From NCBI GenBank assembly GCA_001724265.1, contig MEDY01000102.1:1-64000 (forward strand): a stretch of DNA of 64,000 nt. Direction: 5' to 3'. Origin of the DNA: Rhizaria sp. SCN 62-66 (lineage: Eukaryota; Rhizaria, unplaced). Positions 10,403-21,488 of this stretch are shown here, piece by piece. The notes under the pieces are model-generated. The model saw only the letters and a list, made by a program, of their open reading frames with translations. It did not search any database and was not told the origin of the DNA. A program made the translations under genes and the position numbers. Numbering within the stretch: the stretch's first letter is position 1; every line of letters begins with the position of its first letter.

Positions 10403-11491
10403 TTAGTTGCGGTACCTGTACGCACTCTTGACGAAGAGCTTCTCGCCGTACTCCTCGACGGCAAGCACGCCCTGAGGCTCGTACGGGTACGGGACCTTGC
10501 CTCCGTGGTTGGGGCGCACCTGGACGCCGATCGAGATGAGGATCTCTGCGATCTTGGCCGCGTCGGCCGGGTGGACGTGAATGCAGCCAGCGCTGTTGGG
10601 CATGTCGAACGCCTCGTTCCACCCCGTCGCGTTGCTCCACGCGCCCGTGTGGATGAGGATGCCGTTGCGAACGCGCGGGACGAGGAAGCCCATGTTGCCC
10701 TCGAGCCCCTCGACGATGCGGTTCACCGGGTACGGCCCGTACAGATGCTGGTATTCGGGCGCGAACGCCTCGTTCAAGTCAATGCGCGCCAGCCCCGAGG
10801 GCGTGTTGCCGTTCGAGGTGAACGCGTTGAGCCCCGGCTCGCTGTCGAAGGTCGGCCAGTCCTCCTTGCCCACGGTTGAGTGCCCATGCAGACGCACCTG
10901 GAACGAGTGCAGGATCTTGTGGTTGGCGTCCAGCAGCAGCGCGCGGACCTCCTGGGCGCGCCGCGCGGGCTGTGGAACCCACACCTTGTACTTCCACCCG
11001 GCCGGCGCGGCGGCGTTCTTGCGGTCGTCGCGCCAGTCGTCGAGCGAGAGCACGGACAGCACGATACGCGCGGTGGCGAAGTCGAGCTTGCCGGTGGGGG
11101 TCAGCGTGCTACTGTGCATCACCTGAAACAGCTTGACGGCCGCGGCCGTGAGCGTGCCGAACTTGCCGTCGGGCGTGGGAACGTTGGTGAAGCGCGCGAG
11201 CAGGTTCTGGAGCACGTACACGTCGTTGCCCTCGTCGCCGTGCGCTAGCTCACGCGTGAAGGGGTAGGGGATCGAGTCGCCCATCGCGCGCGCGATCTCA
11301 ACGTCGGGCGTTACGGGTGCCGGCGCGGGGGACCGGTTCGCGTCCGTCAGCTCGTACGCAGAGCCGGGGTACGACCACACGGCGTCGTTGTTCGCGGCAG
11401 CGGCGACAGCGTGGGGGCAAGGCGCGGCGACAGTGCCAGTGGTCGTGGTCGCGGCCAGCACGGCACACGCAATGCCGAGGGATTTGAACAT
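10403..11491 (-). CDS. Secreted L,D-transpeptidase (YkuD fold) with peptidoglycan-binding domain, bacterial type
   Basis: 362 residues from the ATG at 11491; the frame extends upstream without another ATG. Residues 1-23 look like a signal peptide (MFKSLGIACAVLAATTTTG). Residues 84-147 fit a PG_binding_1 helical repeat (GDEGNDVYVLQNLLARF, then DGKFGTLTAAAVKLFQ). The C-terminal half carries the YkuD catalytic signature: His281 in GILIHTG and Ser300-Ala-Gly-Cys303-Ile-His305, with Cys303 the expected nucleophile; the usual Arg after Cys-Ile/Val is His. In bacteria these enzymes make 3-3 peptidoglycan cross-links or attach lipoproteins. Base composition matches neighbouring nuclear genes, and introns flank both neighbours, so this is a resident gene and not contamination. 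Likely transferred from bacteria. Natural substrate unknown; use on prey or host bacterial walls is conceivable. Stop is TAA. Confidence 0.88.
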   Translation of the reverse strand: MFKSLGIACAVLAATTTTGTVAAPCPHAVAAAANNDAVWSYPGSAYELTDANRSPAPAPVTPDVEIARAMGDSIPYPFTRELAHGDEGNDVYVLQNLLARFTNVPTPDGKFGTLTAAAVKLFQVMHSSTLTPTGKLDFATARIVLSVLSLDDWRDDRKNAAAPAGWKYKVWVPQPARRAQEVRALLLDANHKILHSFQVRLHGHSTVGKEDWPTFDSEPGLNAFTSNGNTPSGLARIDLNEAFAPEYQHLYGPYPVNRIVEGLEGNMGFLVPRVRNGILIHTGAWSNATGWNEAFDMPNSAGCIHVHPADAAKIAEILISIGVQVRPNHGGKVPYPYEPQGVLAVEEYGEKLFVKSAYRYRN

Positions 11492-11890
11492 GTCTGCAAT
11501 AAGGATACGGAGTATGACAAAGTGGATCCAGTCAGTCAGAGAAAAATATGCAGGAACGAATGCAGGGCAAAGGCATGACGGGTGCAACTGGGGCCAGGAC
11601 TGAGCTGACGCTATCAGGGATATAAAGTCAGCTTTAAAACTCGAACAAAATCGACCAGCACTTATGGCATAAGAGTATAATAGAAACTACATAGACTTCA
11701 CAATATTCCCTTAATTATGCATTCTGAATCGTCTCGTATGGCCGGTTTCTTCTTCTTTTCTGTTTCTCCTTTGGGCTGTTGCAACAGACCTCACACGGAC
11801 GCCAGCACCTAACCGCTCAATTTACTGTCCAGCGAGCTCAAGTCCTGCAACAAGACTTTCTAACGCTTCCAGGCGTTGACACATAGAGCC
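11492..11890. other. Divergent promoter region, L,D-transpeptidase and TBC genes
   Basis: 399-bp head-to-head spacer, AT-rich in its centre. No other feature is seen. Confidence 0.5.
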
Positions 11891-14800
11891 ATGAGTAACT
11901 CCCCCTTCGCGAGCTCGAGCGGGTTCTACACCGACGGCTCGTCGTCGTCGTATTACTCGCGGATATCTTCCTCCTCTGGCTCCGCCTCCGCGGCCGGCTC
12001 GAGCCTGCTCTCGCTGCAGCTGCAGGCTTCGGACCCCTTCTCCTCGGGCCCGCTCGGCTCCCCCGGTCTGCCGCTGATGGCGAGCTACGGCGACAGCTCC
12101 TCCTCGCTGCTGTTCACGGGGTCCGCCAAGAAGAAAGCCGTGACCAAGGACCACTACGGCTTTGCGGTCGACTCGGGCGAGCTAGTCGCCACCGTTCCCG
12201 CGCCCGCGCTGTCGGCGCGCGGGCTGCGCTACACGGCGGAGAAGCTTGCCGCGCACGACGCCGCGCGCGCGGCCGCGCAGACGCGCAGCGACAACGCGCG
12301 CGTGGCCAAGTGGGCCGACATGCTCGACGCCGGCCTCGAGGGCTTCGCCGTCGCCTTTCCCTCCAAGCTGCGCCGCCGCGCGCGGAGGGGCGTCCCGGCG
12401 CCGCTGCGCGGGCTTGTCTGGCTTAAGCTCTCCGGCGCGCAGGCGCTGCTGTCGGGCCAGGACCTGGGGCCGCTGCCCGCATCGCTCTGGGCCCTCGCGC
12501 TCGGCATGGCCCCGGGCTCAGTCCCAGTCAACGCTGCGAGCAGTGACAGGAGCACAGGCGCAGTGGACGGGGGCGTGATGGCGCACTCGGCGGCGCTGGC
12601 GCACCTGCGCGCCGCAGGGCCCGTTATCGAGGCCGCGCGCACACGCCTCGCAGCGGCCACCGCCGCCGAAACCGCCGCCGCCGCCGCTGCCGCCGCTGCC
12701 GTGGCTGCTGCTAGTGCGGGAGCATCGGATGCTGACGCCAACACGGCCGCCGCCGCGCTGGCTGCGGCTGCCGCCGCCTCCGCTGCCGCCGCGGAGGCGT
12801 CCGCCGCCGCCGAGGCCGCCGCCGCCGCCGCAGCAGCAGCAGCCGCTAGTGGCGGGAGCGGGAGCGGTAGCGGTTTGGGCGCCTACGCAGTGCCGCCCGC
12901 CAGTGTGGCCGCGGTGGCGCAGTACGACGCGTGGCTGTCGGTTGCGTCCGCGCAGCAGCACGCCCTTCGCGCCAGCACAGCCGCGCACGGACCCGCGCTG
13001 CCGCCCATGCATAACAGCAGCAACAACATGAGCAATACTGCGAAGACGAGGTTTGCGCCGACCGACGCGGCGGGTCTGGGTGCCGCCGCCGCCGCCGCGC
13101 TGGCCGCCGCGTCGTCCGGCTCCGGCTCCTCTGGCGTGGCCTCGACCGCGGCGGGCGCTGGCGCGGGCTCCGGCGCCGGCTCTGGGCTCGCCTGGCCGGA
13201 GTCCGCGGCCGTGGCGGCGACTGTGGGCGCGCTGTCCCCGCCCGATGGGGGCGCCGCGGGCGCGGGCAGCGGCGCGGTGCCGCCCGGCGTGCTGCTGTAC
13301 GCGGCGCTGGCGTCGCTGCCGGTGCCAGAATGGGAAGCCAAGATCCAGCGCGACCTGCACCGCACGCTGCCCCGCGCCGTGGCGCTGCGGGAGCGCGCGG
13401 GCGCGGGGCAGCGCGCGCTCGGCAACGTGCTGCGCGCGTACACGCTGTGGGACCCGCAGGTCGGCTACTGTCAAGGTACGCTATTGAACAACATGAATTC
13501 TTCGGTTGCTCATGTTGCATACATGTGGCTGACATGACATGATGGTTTGTTTCTATCGACCAATTGGTGGGTTTATTTTTGCAATGTTTTGCATATTACC
13601 GTAAATAGCTTTTTTTTTCTCACCATCCTATATCCGATCGTCATCTCTGTATTGCTCTTGCGCGACACTGTTTTATCCCTGTCTCTGCGCCACTGACACT
13701 CAGGTATGGGGTTCGTCGCAGCGCTGCTGTTGACGGTGATGCCCGAGCCGTGCGCGTTCTGGGCCCTTGTTTCAGTGCTCAACCGGCCCCGCTACGGACT
13801 GCGCGGCTTCTTCGCACCCGGAATGCCGCGTCTCGCCTCCGCGTTCTACCAGTATGAGGTATGTGTGACTTATTGCTAAAACTAAGGATATACTGTTGAT
13901 AACTGTAAATTTACACAACTTGCGGATATCATGTACATCAACATATCACCTAGCGATGTATGCGTAGTCCTGCTGTATCTCAGAGATACCGTTGAATCAT
14001 ACTCACGCATTAACATTTTGTAACATTCTTGTCTAACGCACCGCAGCGCTACCTGTCGCGGTACCTGCCACGCCTGTCCGCACACCTGGCGCACGAGAAC
14101 GTGCACCCGTCGATGTACGCGACGACGTGGCACATGACCGCGCTGGCGCTCGCCGTGCCGCTCGACTGCTCGCTGCGCCTCTGGGACGCCTTCCTCGTCG
14201 AGGGCTCGGCCGCGGTGCTGTCGGCCACGCTCGCGCTCATGGCCACCGCCGAGCCGCGGCTGCGCGAGCTCCGCTTTGAGGGCATTCTTGCGCACGTTAA
14301 GACGGTTGAGGGCGAGCTCGAGGCGGACGCGTTTGCGGCGGCGATGGCGCGCTTTCCGGTCTCACAAACGTACGTGAAATCAGCAAACATGCGCAAGTGA
14401 TCTAATCATTGTTCTATCTCAATTAAAACGATTTTTTGGGGGAATATTTCAATGCTTTGATGTTTGTGAGTCAATATTATTTTATTTGTCTAACTCACGT
14501 TTACTTTACTTCTCTCATTTTGCTTGTTTTCCGCTCCGCAGTGATTTGGCGACCCATTACGCCGCGTGGGTGCATTCCACCGGCATGCCCGCGCCCGCCT
14601 GGATCCAGCCGCCCATGGAGCGCGCCGCGGCTATGGCCGTCGCCATCTGGACCGCGCTTGGTGGCGCCCGCACGATCGCCGCCGCCAAGGCATCCACTGT
14701 GGCGGCCCTAGAGGAGCTCGCTCGCAGCGCGATCGGTCTTTCCGCCGCCGCCACTGCCGCGCACGCCGCGGCCGCAGCCAGCGGCAACGCCCCCGCGCTG

Positions 14801-17292
14801 AGTGTCGCGTCTGGCGCGGGCTCGGTCGCCGCGCTCTCGCCGCTGCCGCTGTCGCCCGCCGCCACGGCCGCCTTGTCTGCGGCTGGATCGGTTGGCAGCG
14901 CACCCACAGTCACCGGTACTGGTACCGCTGCTCCAGTTGCTGCGGCTGCTGCTGCTGCTGCGGTCACGGCGAGCCCCAAGGCCGTCGCCGCAGGCCGCAG
15001 CGATCTGACCGTGGCCACGACCGCGTTCTCACCCGCGGCGGAGGAGGGCGACGAAGACGACGATGCGGGGCCCATGCTGCCGTCTACGCCCTCGGTCGCG
15101 GCGCGCGCTACGCCCGCGGCCGCGCAGCAGCTGTCGCCGCTGTCGCTTGCGCTTTCGCTGTCCGCGCCCGCGCAGAGAGCGTCGGGCTCCGCCACGACCT
15201 CGCCCAACCGCACCGCTGCCGCCGCCGCCGCCGCCACCATTGCCAACACAGCTGTCAATGGTGTTGACAGTGTTGACAGTGCTGCAACTGTTGCGGCGGC
15301 GGCGGACGTGGGCTCATCACCGCTGCGCTCGCCGACCGCGTCTGCCGCCGCCTCGTTTGGCGGGGCCGGCATCGCTGCACTCCATAACAACGCGTCCGTC
15401 GCGGACGATATCGAGGCTGCTGCGAACATTCCTGCTGCTGCTACTGTTTCTGCTGCTGCAGCGACGCCTGCAGTGCCCGCGGCGCCCCGTGTCCCGCTCG
15501 CGGTCACCGAGGCCGCCGCCGCCGCCGCGCAGGCCGCCCGCGCCCCACTGTCCTCTGTGCGCGCGTCGGCCGCTCTGTGGGGGTTGTTTTCGTCCGCGTC
15601 GCTCAGCTACGACGACGTGCCCGCCGCCACGCTCTCGAGGTACGGAACAAAAGAAAAACAAAACTGGAGATGTCTACGTTCTCAAAATTATTTTTCACTC
15701 CACTCTGTCTGCTTCATCTATTTACTCTTCATTTTCCTTATCAAATCACCTTCATTATGTTCTTACGTATCGCTACCATTTTTTTCAGGCATATGCCGCT
15801 AGCTTCCGCTGCCGACGCCGACCTCGCGAGCTACATCAGCTCTCGCCTCTACAGCGCCACTGCCGGCGATTCCTGGCAGGCCGGCGACGCAGCTGACGCC
15901 AGCGCAGCCGCTGACAGCGCGGACAGCGCGAGTGCCAGAACGCGTGACTCTCGCGGGGAACCCGTGACGCTGGTGCACAGCGCCGCGTGTCCCGCTGTGT
16001 TCACGGCGCGCACCAGCAGCGGCCACAGCCCCGGCACGCAGTCCACGCCGCGGTCCACCGCCCGCTCCTTCGCCGGTGCTGGCCCCGCCCTCGGCAACAA
16101 GGGCCACGCCAGCTCCGCGACCGACGCCAAAGCCGAGGCTGCGGCTGCCGTGGAGGCGGCCAACTGGTATGCCTGGCTGTCCGCGGGCGGCGACGGCGCG
16201 GGCGACGGCGACGGCGACGGCGACGCCGACGCCGAGGCCGCGGCCGAGACGCGTCGCCTGCGCCGCGCATACGGCGCCTGGGCCGCATCGCACGCAGAAG
16301 CCGCGGCGCGTGAACACGAAGACCGCGCGCTTGCGCTGTCGAGAGCGCAGGATACCGCGTACACGCGCACAGCCATCCCCGCTCCCGTTTCCACCTCCGC
16401 CCAGGGGACCGCCGTTGTGGGCCGTGCTGTGTCGGGGCAGAGCGGCGCCAGCGCCAGTGCCAGTGCCAATAATGCGGCGTTTGTTAAGACTAGCGCGGGC
16501 GGTTTGGAGGGTTTCACGCGCATGCTCAGCGCGATGAAGACGGCGCCGCGCCCGACTACAGCGGCATCTGCAACGCCGACTCTTCTCTCTGCGCACCCGT
16601 CTCGCGCTCCCTCGCAGGCGCAGGCGCAGGCGACGACGGTGGCGGGCGCCGGGTTTGCCCGCCGCGTCCCCGCCTCTGCCACCGCAGCCACTGGCTCCAG
16701 CAGCGTCTCTCGCACGTCAAGTGGCGCGAGCGGCTGGGACCCGTTAGGAGCCGGCGTGACCGTGGGTGCCCGTGAGCACTCGACGCGCGCCGCCGCCGTG
16801 GTGCCGGCAAGCCACCGCTCAGCCAGTCACCGCGCCGCTGCACACCGCGCCGCCGCGGCACACGCCCACGGTCGCGCTGGAGCCGGGCTCGGTGTCGAGA
16901 GCGACGACGGCGACGACGACAGCGACGAGGATGGCGACAGGGACCGGCGCAATCGCAGTGTCAGCGCTGTCGCGGGCTCGAAGCCCGACCGGCTGAGCCC
17001 CGGGGCCGTGGCGGAGACGCCGTCGGGGCTGGCGCTGCAGCTGCACACCCACCACCCGCGTAGACTGGAGGACATGGAGGCCGCGGCGCAGGCCGAGGCT
17101 GATGAGTACTCCAAGCGAGAGGCCGCGGCTGCCGCGGCGGCTGTGGGCGCTGCGGCAGCCGCGGCGGACGCGCGCGGCGGCAAGCACGCACTGGAGCGCG
17201 ACCTGACGAACGACTTGGCGGTGCTGCATATGGTGATGAACCCTGAGCAGTCGCTGCTGGACGACAAGGAGCTGCTTTCACTTGGTGAGTGA
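11891..17292 (+). CDS. TBC-domain Rab GTPase-activating protein (five exons)
   Basis: Exons 11891-13475, 13704-13858, 14047-14369, 14542-15639 and 15789-17292 join to 1554 residues with frame kept at every junction. Donors are GTACGC, GTATGT, GTACGT and GTACGG. The TBC domain starts near residue 165 (RRGVPAPLRGLVWLKLSGA), is interrupted by about 290 alanine-rich residues, and resumes near residue 484 with IQRDLHRTLP, which holds the Arg finger, and VGYCQGMGFVAALLL across exons 1-2, which holds the Gln finger. Exon 3 gives the MYATTWHMTALAL and LRLWDAFLVEGSAAVL segments of the second half. Such proteins stimulate GTP hydrolysis by Rab proteins in membrane traffic. The ~900-residue C-terminus is Ala/Ser-rich and was not recognised. 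Stop is TGA; a GTGAGT overlaps it, so a further exon is possible but none was found. Confidence 0.88.
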
Positions 17293-17575
17293 GACGCGAC
17301 TTTGCGCTGAATTTCGGATATCGTGTTACCTTTCTGAGATATAACCAATTAAAACATGTTTAGATAGAGTAAATAAAAAATGTAATATTTTTATAACTTT
17401 AAAATCATGATATCATGAGTGTCAGCATGTAGCAAATTGCATCTTGACTGTGAGCGGCGTGCTACTTTTTCGGTCCTGGGCTCTGGCAAGCGGCGAAATC
17501 GGCTCGACGAGGGGCTGATGGCGAGACGGTGAGTTGCGCAACATTGGCTAGCTGGTTCGCAGGTAGAAATTCAAA

Positions 17576-18003
17576 ATGGTACGTGTCATCACTTTGCTCT
17601 TATGATATATGACGTAAACTCTCTATTTGTTAAATTGAGGCTTTCTTTGGCCCGTACTTTGCGTGGTACGGACTTCGATTAATTCACCATGCTCTGAGCG
17701 CCCACTCACCACGCTCCGCTTGTCCTTTTCGCGTCTGTTCATCCTCTTCCACCCCCTACAGGGCAAGCGCACTAAGAAGGTTGGAATCGTCGGTAAGTAT
17801 GGCACCCGTTACGGTGCTTCGCTCCGTAAGGTCGTCAAGAAGATTGAGGTTGCTCAGCACAGCAAGTACATGTGCCCCTTCTGCGGCCGCAACACCGTCA
17901 AGCGTGAGGCTGTCGGCATCTGGAAGTGCTCCAAGTGCGCTATCCCACCGCTGCTGCCACCCGCTCCACCATCCGCCGCCTCCGCGAGCAGAAGGAGTTC
18001 TAA
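17576..18003 (+). CDS. RPL37A: 60S ribosomal protein L37a (eL43), with an apparent 28-nt deletion
   Basis: Exon 1 codes only the start ATG (17576-17578), followed by GTACGT; exon 2 begins at 17762 with [20 protein letters not shown]. The zinc-binding CPFC and CSKC pairs are intact. After CSKC the frame breaks: the expected roughly ten residues (Lys-Thr-Val-Ala-Gly-Gly-Ala region) are missing, and the conserved C-terminus ([18 protein letters not shown], ending at TAA 18001-18003) lies in another frame from 17941. Comparison with the family suggests exactly 28 nt are absent between 17940 and 17941. As printed, translation would run instead to 18022 through a Pro/Ser-rich tail. Sequence or assembly loss is most likely because the rest is perfectly conserved; a broken duplicate copy is the alternative. 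Confidence 0.9.
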
Positions 18004-18646
18004 GGTCACTGCGAAGTGTTAACGAGCAGAACAACAAATAGCGCAATTTTCTCATGACGTGCGCCCTCCAACGCGTACGTTGACGCTCTTGCTGATCCAG
18101 CGCGGTCTCACATGACTTGAACGTGCTTATGTAGCGCTTAATCGCTTTCGCTGTTTCCGTTCTCTTGCTTTGCTTAGTCAAATGAGCTCTGCACAGTGTA
18201 TGTCGACGGGCTCCAGAAAACTACTCTCTCTGGAGCTTCCGTACCATGCGCTGGAGAACGGAGCTGCGATTGTATGGCGCTGCTAGGTGCAGATAACGTT
18301 TGCTCCTGCTCGCTTGCGGACAGTGTGTAACGTTATGTGCACGCAAATGTGTTCTTGTTTCGCGTTTCGCGGATGCCTCAACAAGACTCCCCAAAATACA
18401 AAATTTATCTCAATAACGAGCGAAAGCTTTCTCAAGTCTATTATCTCACGATCACACCAAGTGCCACCATTGAAACGTATAACACCGATTCTCTTCTGTA
18501 TTTAACTATACCTAACTATCGTATTGGCCTTCTGACTCCTATTTCCTGGCCCGATGCTCTCCTCGCGACCAACTGTGCCCACAATGACTCCCTCACTCCC
18601 TCACTCGCTCGCTCACCGACCGACGAGCCCCACCGAGCCGCCCTCG
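18004..18646. other. Intergenic between convergent RPL37A and CRYZL1-like genes
   Basis: 643-bp tail-to-tail spacer of mixed composition. Small open frames on the plus strand have no recognisable features. No RNA gene was noticed. Confidence 0.5.
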
Positions 18647-20929
18647 TCACGGGTGGACAATGACGGCGCCCACAGGAGCGGCGGCGGCGTCGCGGAACGC
18701 CTGCCTGACGCGCGACAGCGGCACACGCTGCACCTGCACGGCGGGCACAAGGCCCTGCGCCGCGGCCACCAGCGCGTCCGAGAGCACGTGGCGCACGTCG
18801 CCCAGCCGCGAGGGCGCCAGCGCGTGCGCCAGCGGGCACAGGAACGCCACGCGCGCGCCGCGGAAGAAGAGCTGCGCCGAGCGCGCCGGGGTCAGCTCCA
18901 GGGCGCTGAGTGGTGGCGGGGGCGATGAAACACACAAAATGATTAGGTATGCGTGAGGGTGAGGGGTTATAGAGAGTTTAGCATTATCTTTAATATATAT
19001 AAACTTGATAACAGTATATATATCACGGGTTGGTTTGAATTTCGAAAACTAAGTTCAAAAGAAAAAGAAAGGAAACTGCATCGCGATGCCAAGAGGAATA
19101 GATAAGCGTGAACGTACCCATTTGCGACCACCCAGGTCGCGTGCGGCGCGAGACACGCAATAACGGTATCGGGTCCGACCGCGGGGCCCGCAGCGGCAGC
19201 GCGCGCGGCGGCGGCGGCGGCAGCGGTCACAGCCGAGCCACCGCCACGAATGGAGCCAGTGCTGCTGCTGCTGCTGCTGCTGCTGCTGCAGTTCGTGGCA
19301 CTAGAGGGCAAGTACGCCGACTCAAGCTTCGCCAGGCTAGCAGCGGTAGCGGCCGTACTCACGGACGCAGCAGGCGCCGCCACATGCGCCTTCTTAGCAG
19401 CACTAGCATCCACAGCTGCAGCTGCAGCTGCAGCAGCGGTTGCGTCGGCCGCAGTGGCATGCGCACCATTGCTCGCGCGCGCGTCGTCCTCATCCGGGTC
19501 CTCAAGTCCGCTGATGTCGAACGCACTCGCGCCGTCCGCACCGGCAGAGACCTTGCTGTCAGTCGCTCTACCAGCAGGACGCAATTGCGCCTGCGACTGA
19601 GCGCGTGCCTGGGCCGCAGCGGCGACCGAGGCCAGCGCAGCGCGCGCGGCGGGCGACAGACTACTGTCCAGCGCAGCCGCCGCCGCAGCAGCAGCAGTCG
19701 CCACGGCCGCCGCATCAGCGTCTACTCTCGCATGCGCGTTTGCGGTAGCGCTCGCAGCGGCGGAGGCGGCGAGCGCGTCAAACAGTGCCGCGCCGCTCTC
19801 CGCGCTCACCGCCCCGTTGCCCGCGCCCGCACCGGCGCCCGCAGCGCCCGCACCGGCACCAGCAGCGGCAGCTGCGGCAGCGGCGGAAGATGTGGCGGCG
19901 GTCGTGGCGGCGAAGGCGGGCGAGGGTGCCGAGAGGTCGACGATGAGGTCTGCGCCCAGCCCCGCGGACTCGGCTAGGACGACCGCCGCGAGGTCCGTGG
20001 CGCGCACATCAACGGCGCGCGCAACGGCGGGGCAGTCGGAGAAGAGGTTGAGCGCGGCCGAGGACGCGACGGCGACGACGACGCGGCAGCGCAGGCGTGC
20101 GGCGAGCAGCGGCAGTAGGGTGTCTGCGCCCGAAGGCGGCACGATCACCACGACAAGGCTGCCAGGGCGCAGGGACGAGAGCTGGTACAGCGCGGCGTAC
20201 GCGCGCAGGGCCGGCCACAGCAGCGCGGCTGCTGAGTCAAACGACAGCGCGAGCGCGGACGACGACGATGACGAAGATGAGGAAGTGGAAGAAGCTGCAC
20301 TCGTACGAGAAGTGGTGCCTGCGTCAGAGAACGAAAACCCTGTCAAATTGTTGCTGGCATTGCTCGCACTAACGGCCAACGCGCTATTGCTGGAGCTGCT
20401 GCTATTGGTGGTCGAGGCGGACACGGCGGAGAACGCGGAGGGAATGGGCGTGACGTAGGCGGCCGGGACGCAGGCGAACTAGCCGAGGCCGCCCGAGTGC
20501 GACTCTGCGGCCGGCGACGCAAGGGCAACCACGCGCATGCCGGGCGTAAGGTCCACAACGTCGGCGCCGACCGCGGCGACGGTGCCCGCAAAGTAGAAGC
20601 CGCCGACGCGCGGCGTGTCGGGCGAGGCGGCGGCGCGTGCGGGGGTGAAGGGGAGAAAAGCGCCCTGGCGGTGGTCCAGGTCGTCGGGCGTCAGCGCGCA
20701 CGCGTGCACGCGCACGATAACGTCGCTGGGGCCGCAAGTGGGCACGGGGTGCTGTGTATAAGGTATATCGAAACAAAACAGAGATGGTGGTGAGGTGCTT
20801 GAGTGATGCAAACAGGAGCAGTGAGATTGAAGCAAAGGAGAAGAGGGTGCGTACCGTTGTCGAGTACTGGAGCTCGTCATTGTAGCTGGTCAGCACTGCA
20901 GCCTGCATAAACTGCAATGACGCAGACAT
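18647..20929 (-). CDS. CRYZL1: CRYZL1-like medium-chain dehydrogenase/reductase with an in-frame TAG
   Basis: Exons 20929-20855, 20751-19118 and 18905-18647 (donors GTACGC and GTACGT) give 656 codons in one frame. Exon 2 opens with the GroES-like fold (CGPSDVIVRVHACALTPDD, GGFYFAGTVAAVGADV, LTPGMRVVAL); a nucleotide-binding half follows (RAYAALYQLSSLRPG, VVVIVPPSGADTLLPLLAA). Exon 3 (LFFRGARVAFLCPLAHA) matches the C-terminus of quinone oxidoreductase-like protein 1. Serine-rich and alanine-rich insertions separate these parts. Codon 116 (20479-20481) is TAG, between SGGLG and FACVPAAYV, where MDR relatives usually have Glu or Gln. Everything downstream stays conserved, so the TAG is read here as sense. 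Alternatives are a sequence error or a recent pseudogene. Terminal stop is TGA. Confidence 0.8.
19261..19290. repeat. GCT trinucleotide run
   Basis: About ten GCT units in the coding exon of the CRYZL1-like gene; on the minus strand it encodes a serine run. Confidence 0.9.
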
Positions 20930-21488
20930 TATTACTGTGTGAGAAGTAAAACAAAGGTTTTGGTATTACTGGAGGCGTGTCGTGGGGAGGAGGTGGGCAG
21001 GACAATGGGAGACTGACGTGAGCAAACGTATGACATTTTGTTCGAGGTATTGTGCATGACATATAAGGATTAGAAAGACTTAATAAACATATAAGCCGTA
21101 ATTTCAACTTCAATTTGTGAAACCACAAACCATATCGCTAACAACGGATGTTACATGTTAGGAGCAAAGTAGTCAGCGATGACATCACAAGAAGATATCC
21201 AAGGCTCCACTCCCAAAAGTAGCAAAAATGTGTGTATAAGATGATCTAAATAGCATTGATGAAGAGGTCAAGCGACGCACAAAATAAGGGCGCCGCGCTA
21301 TCTCGCACATAATAATTAATGAAACAAACACTGTTCGATCTTCAAAGCACAGATATGCGCTCACAGTACAGCAAATAGACAACAGAGTAACAATACAGCA
21401 CACAGAGACTGCGCACAACACGACAAACAAGAACAAACACAGCATGTACACATGAGTAACAAGGATAGATTGCGGCGTATCACCCCAC
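20930..21488. other. Intergenic between CRYZL1-like and ABC transporter genes
   Basis: 559-bp AT-rich spacer: 5' flank of the CRYZL1-like gene and 3' flank of the ABC transporter gene. No other feature is seen. Confidence 0.5.

Noticed and set aside
18287-18663. Two overlapping plus-strand frames downstream of RPL37A
   Set aside because: AT-rich, no recognisable features, and they run into the 3' end of the CRYZL1-like gene on the other strand.
20420-20560. A short intron ending at the TAG of the CRYZL1-like gene
   Set aside because: The TAG could serve as an acceptor, but no GTACG donor lies upstream, the GTs available give either a ~25-nt intron or remove conserved residues, and no pyrimidine tract is present.
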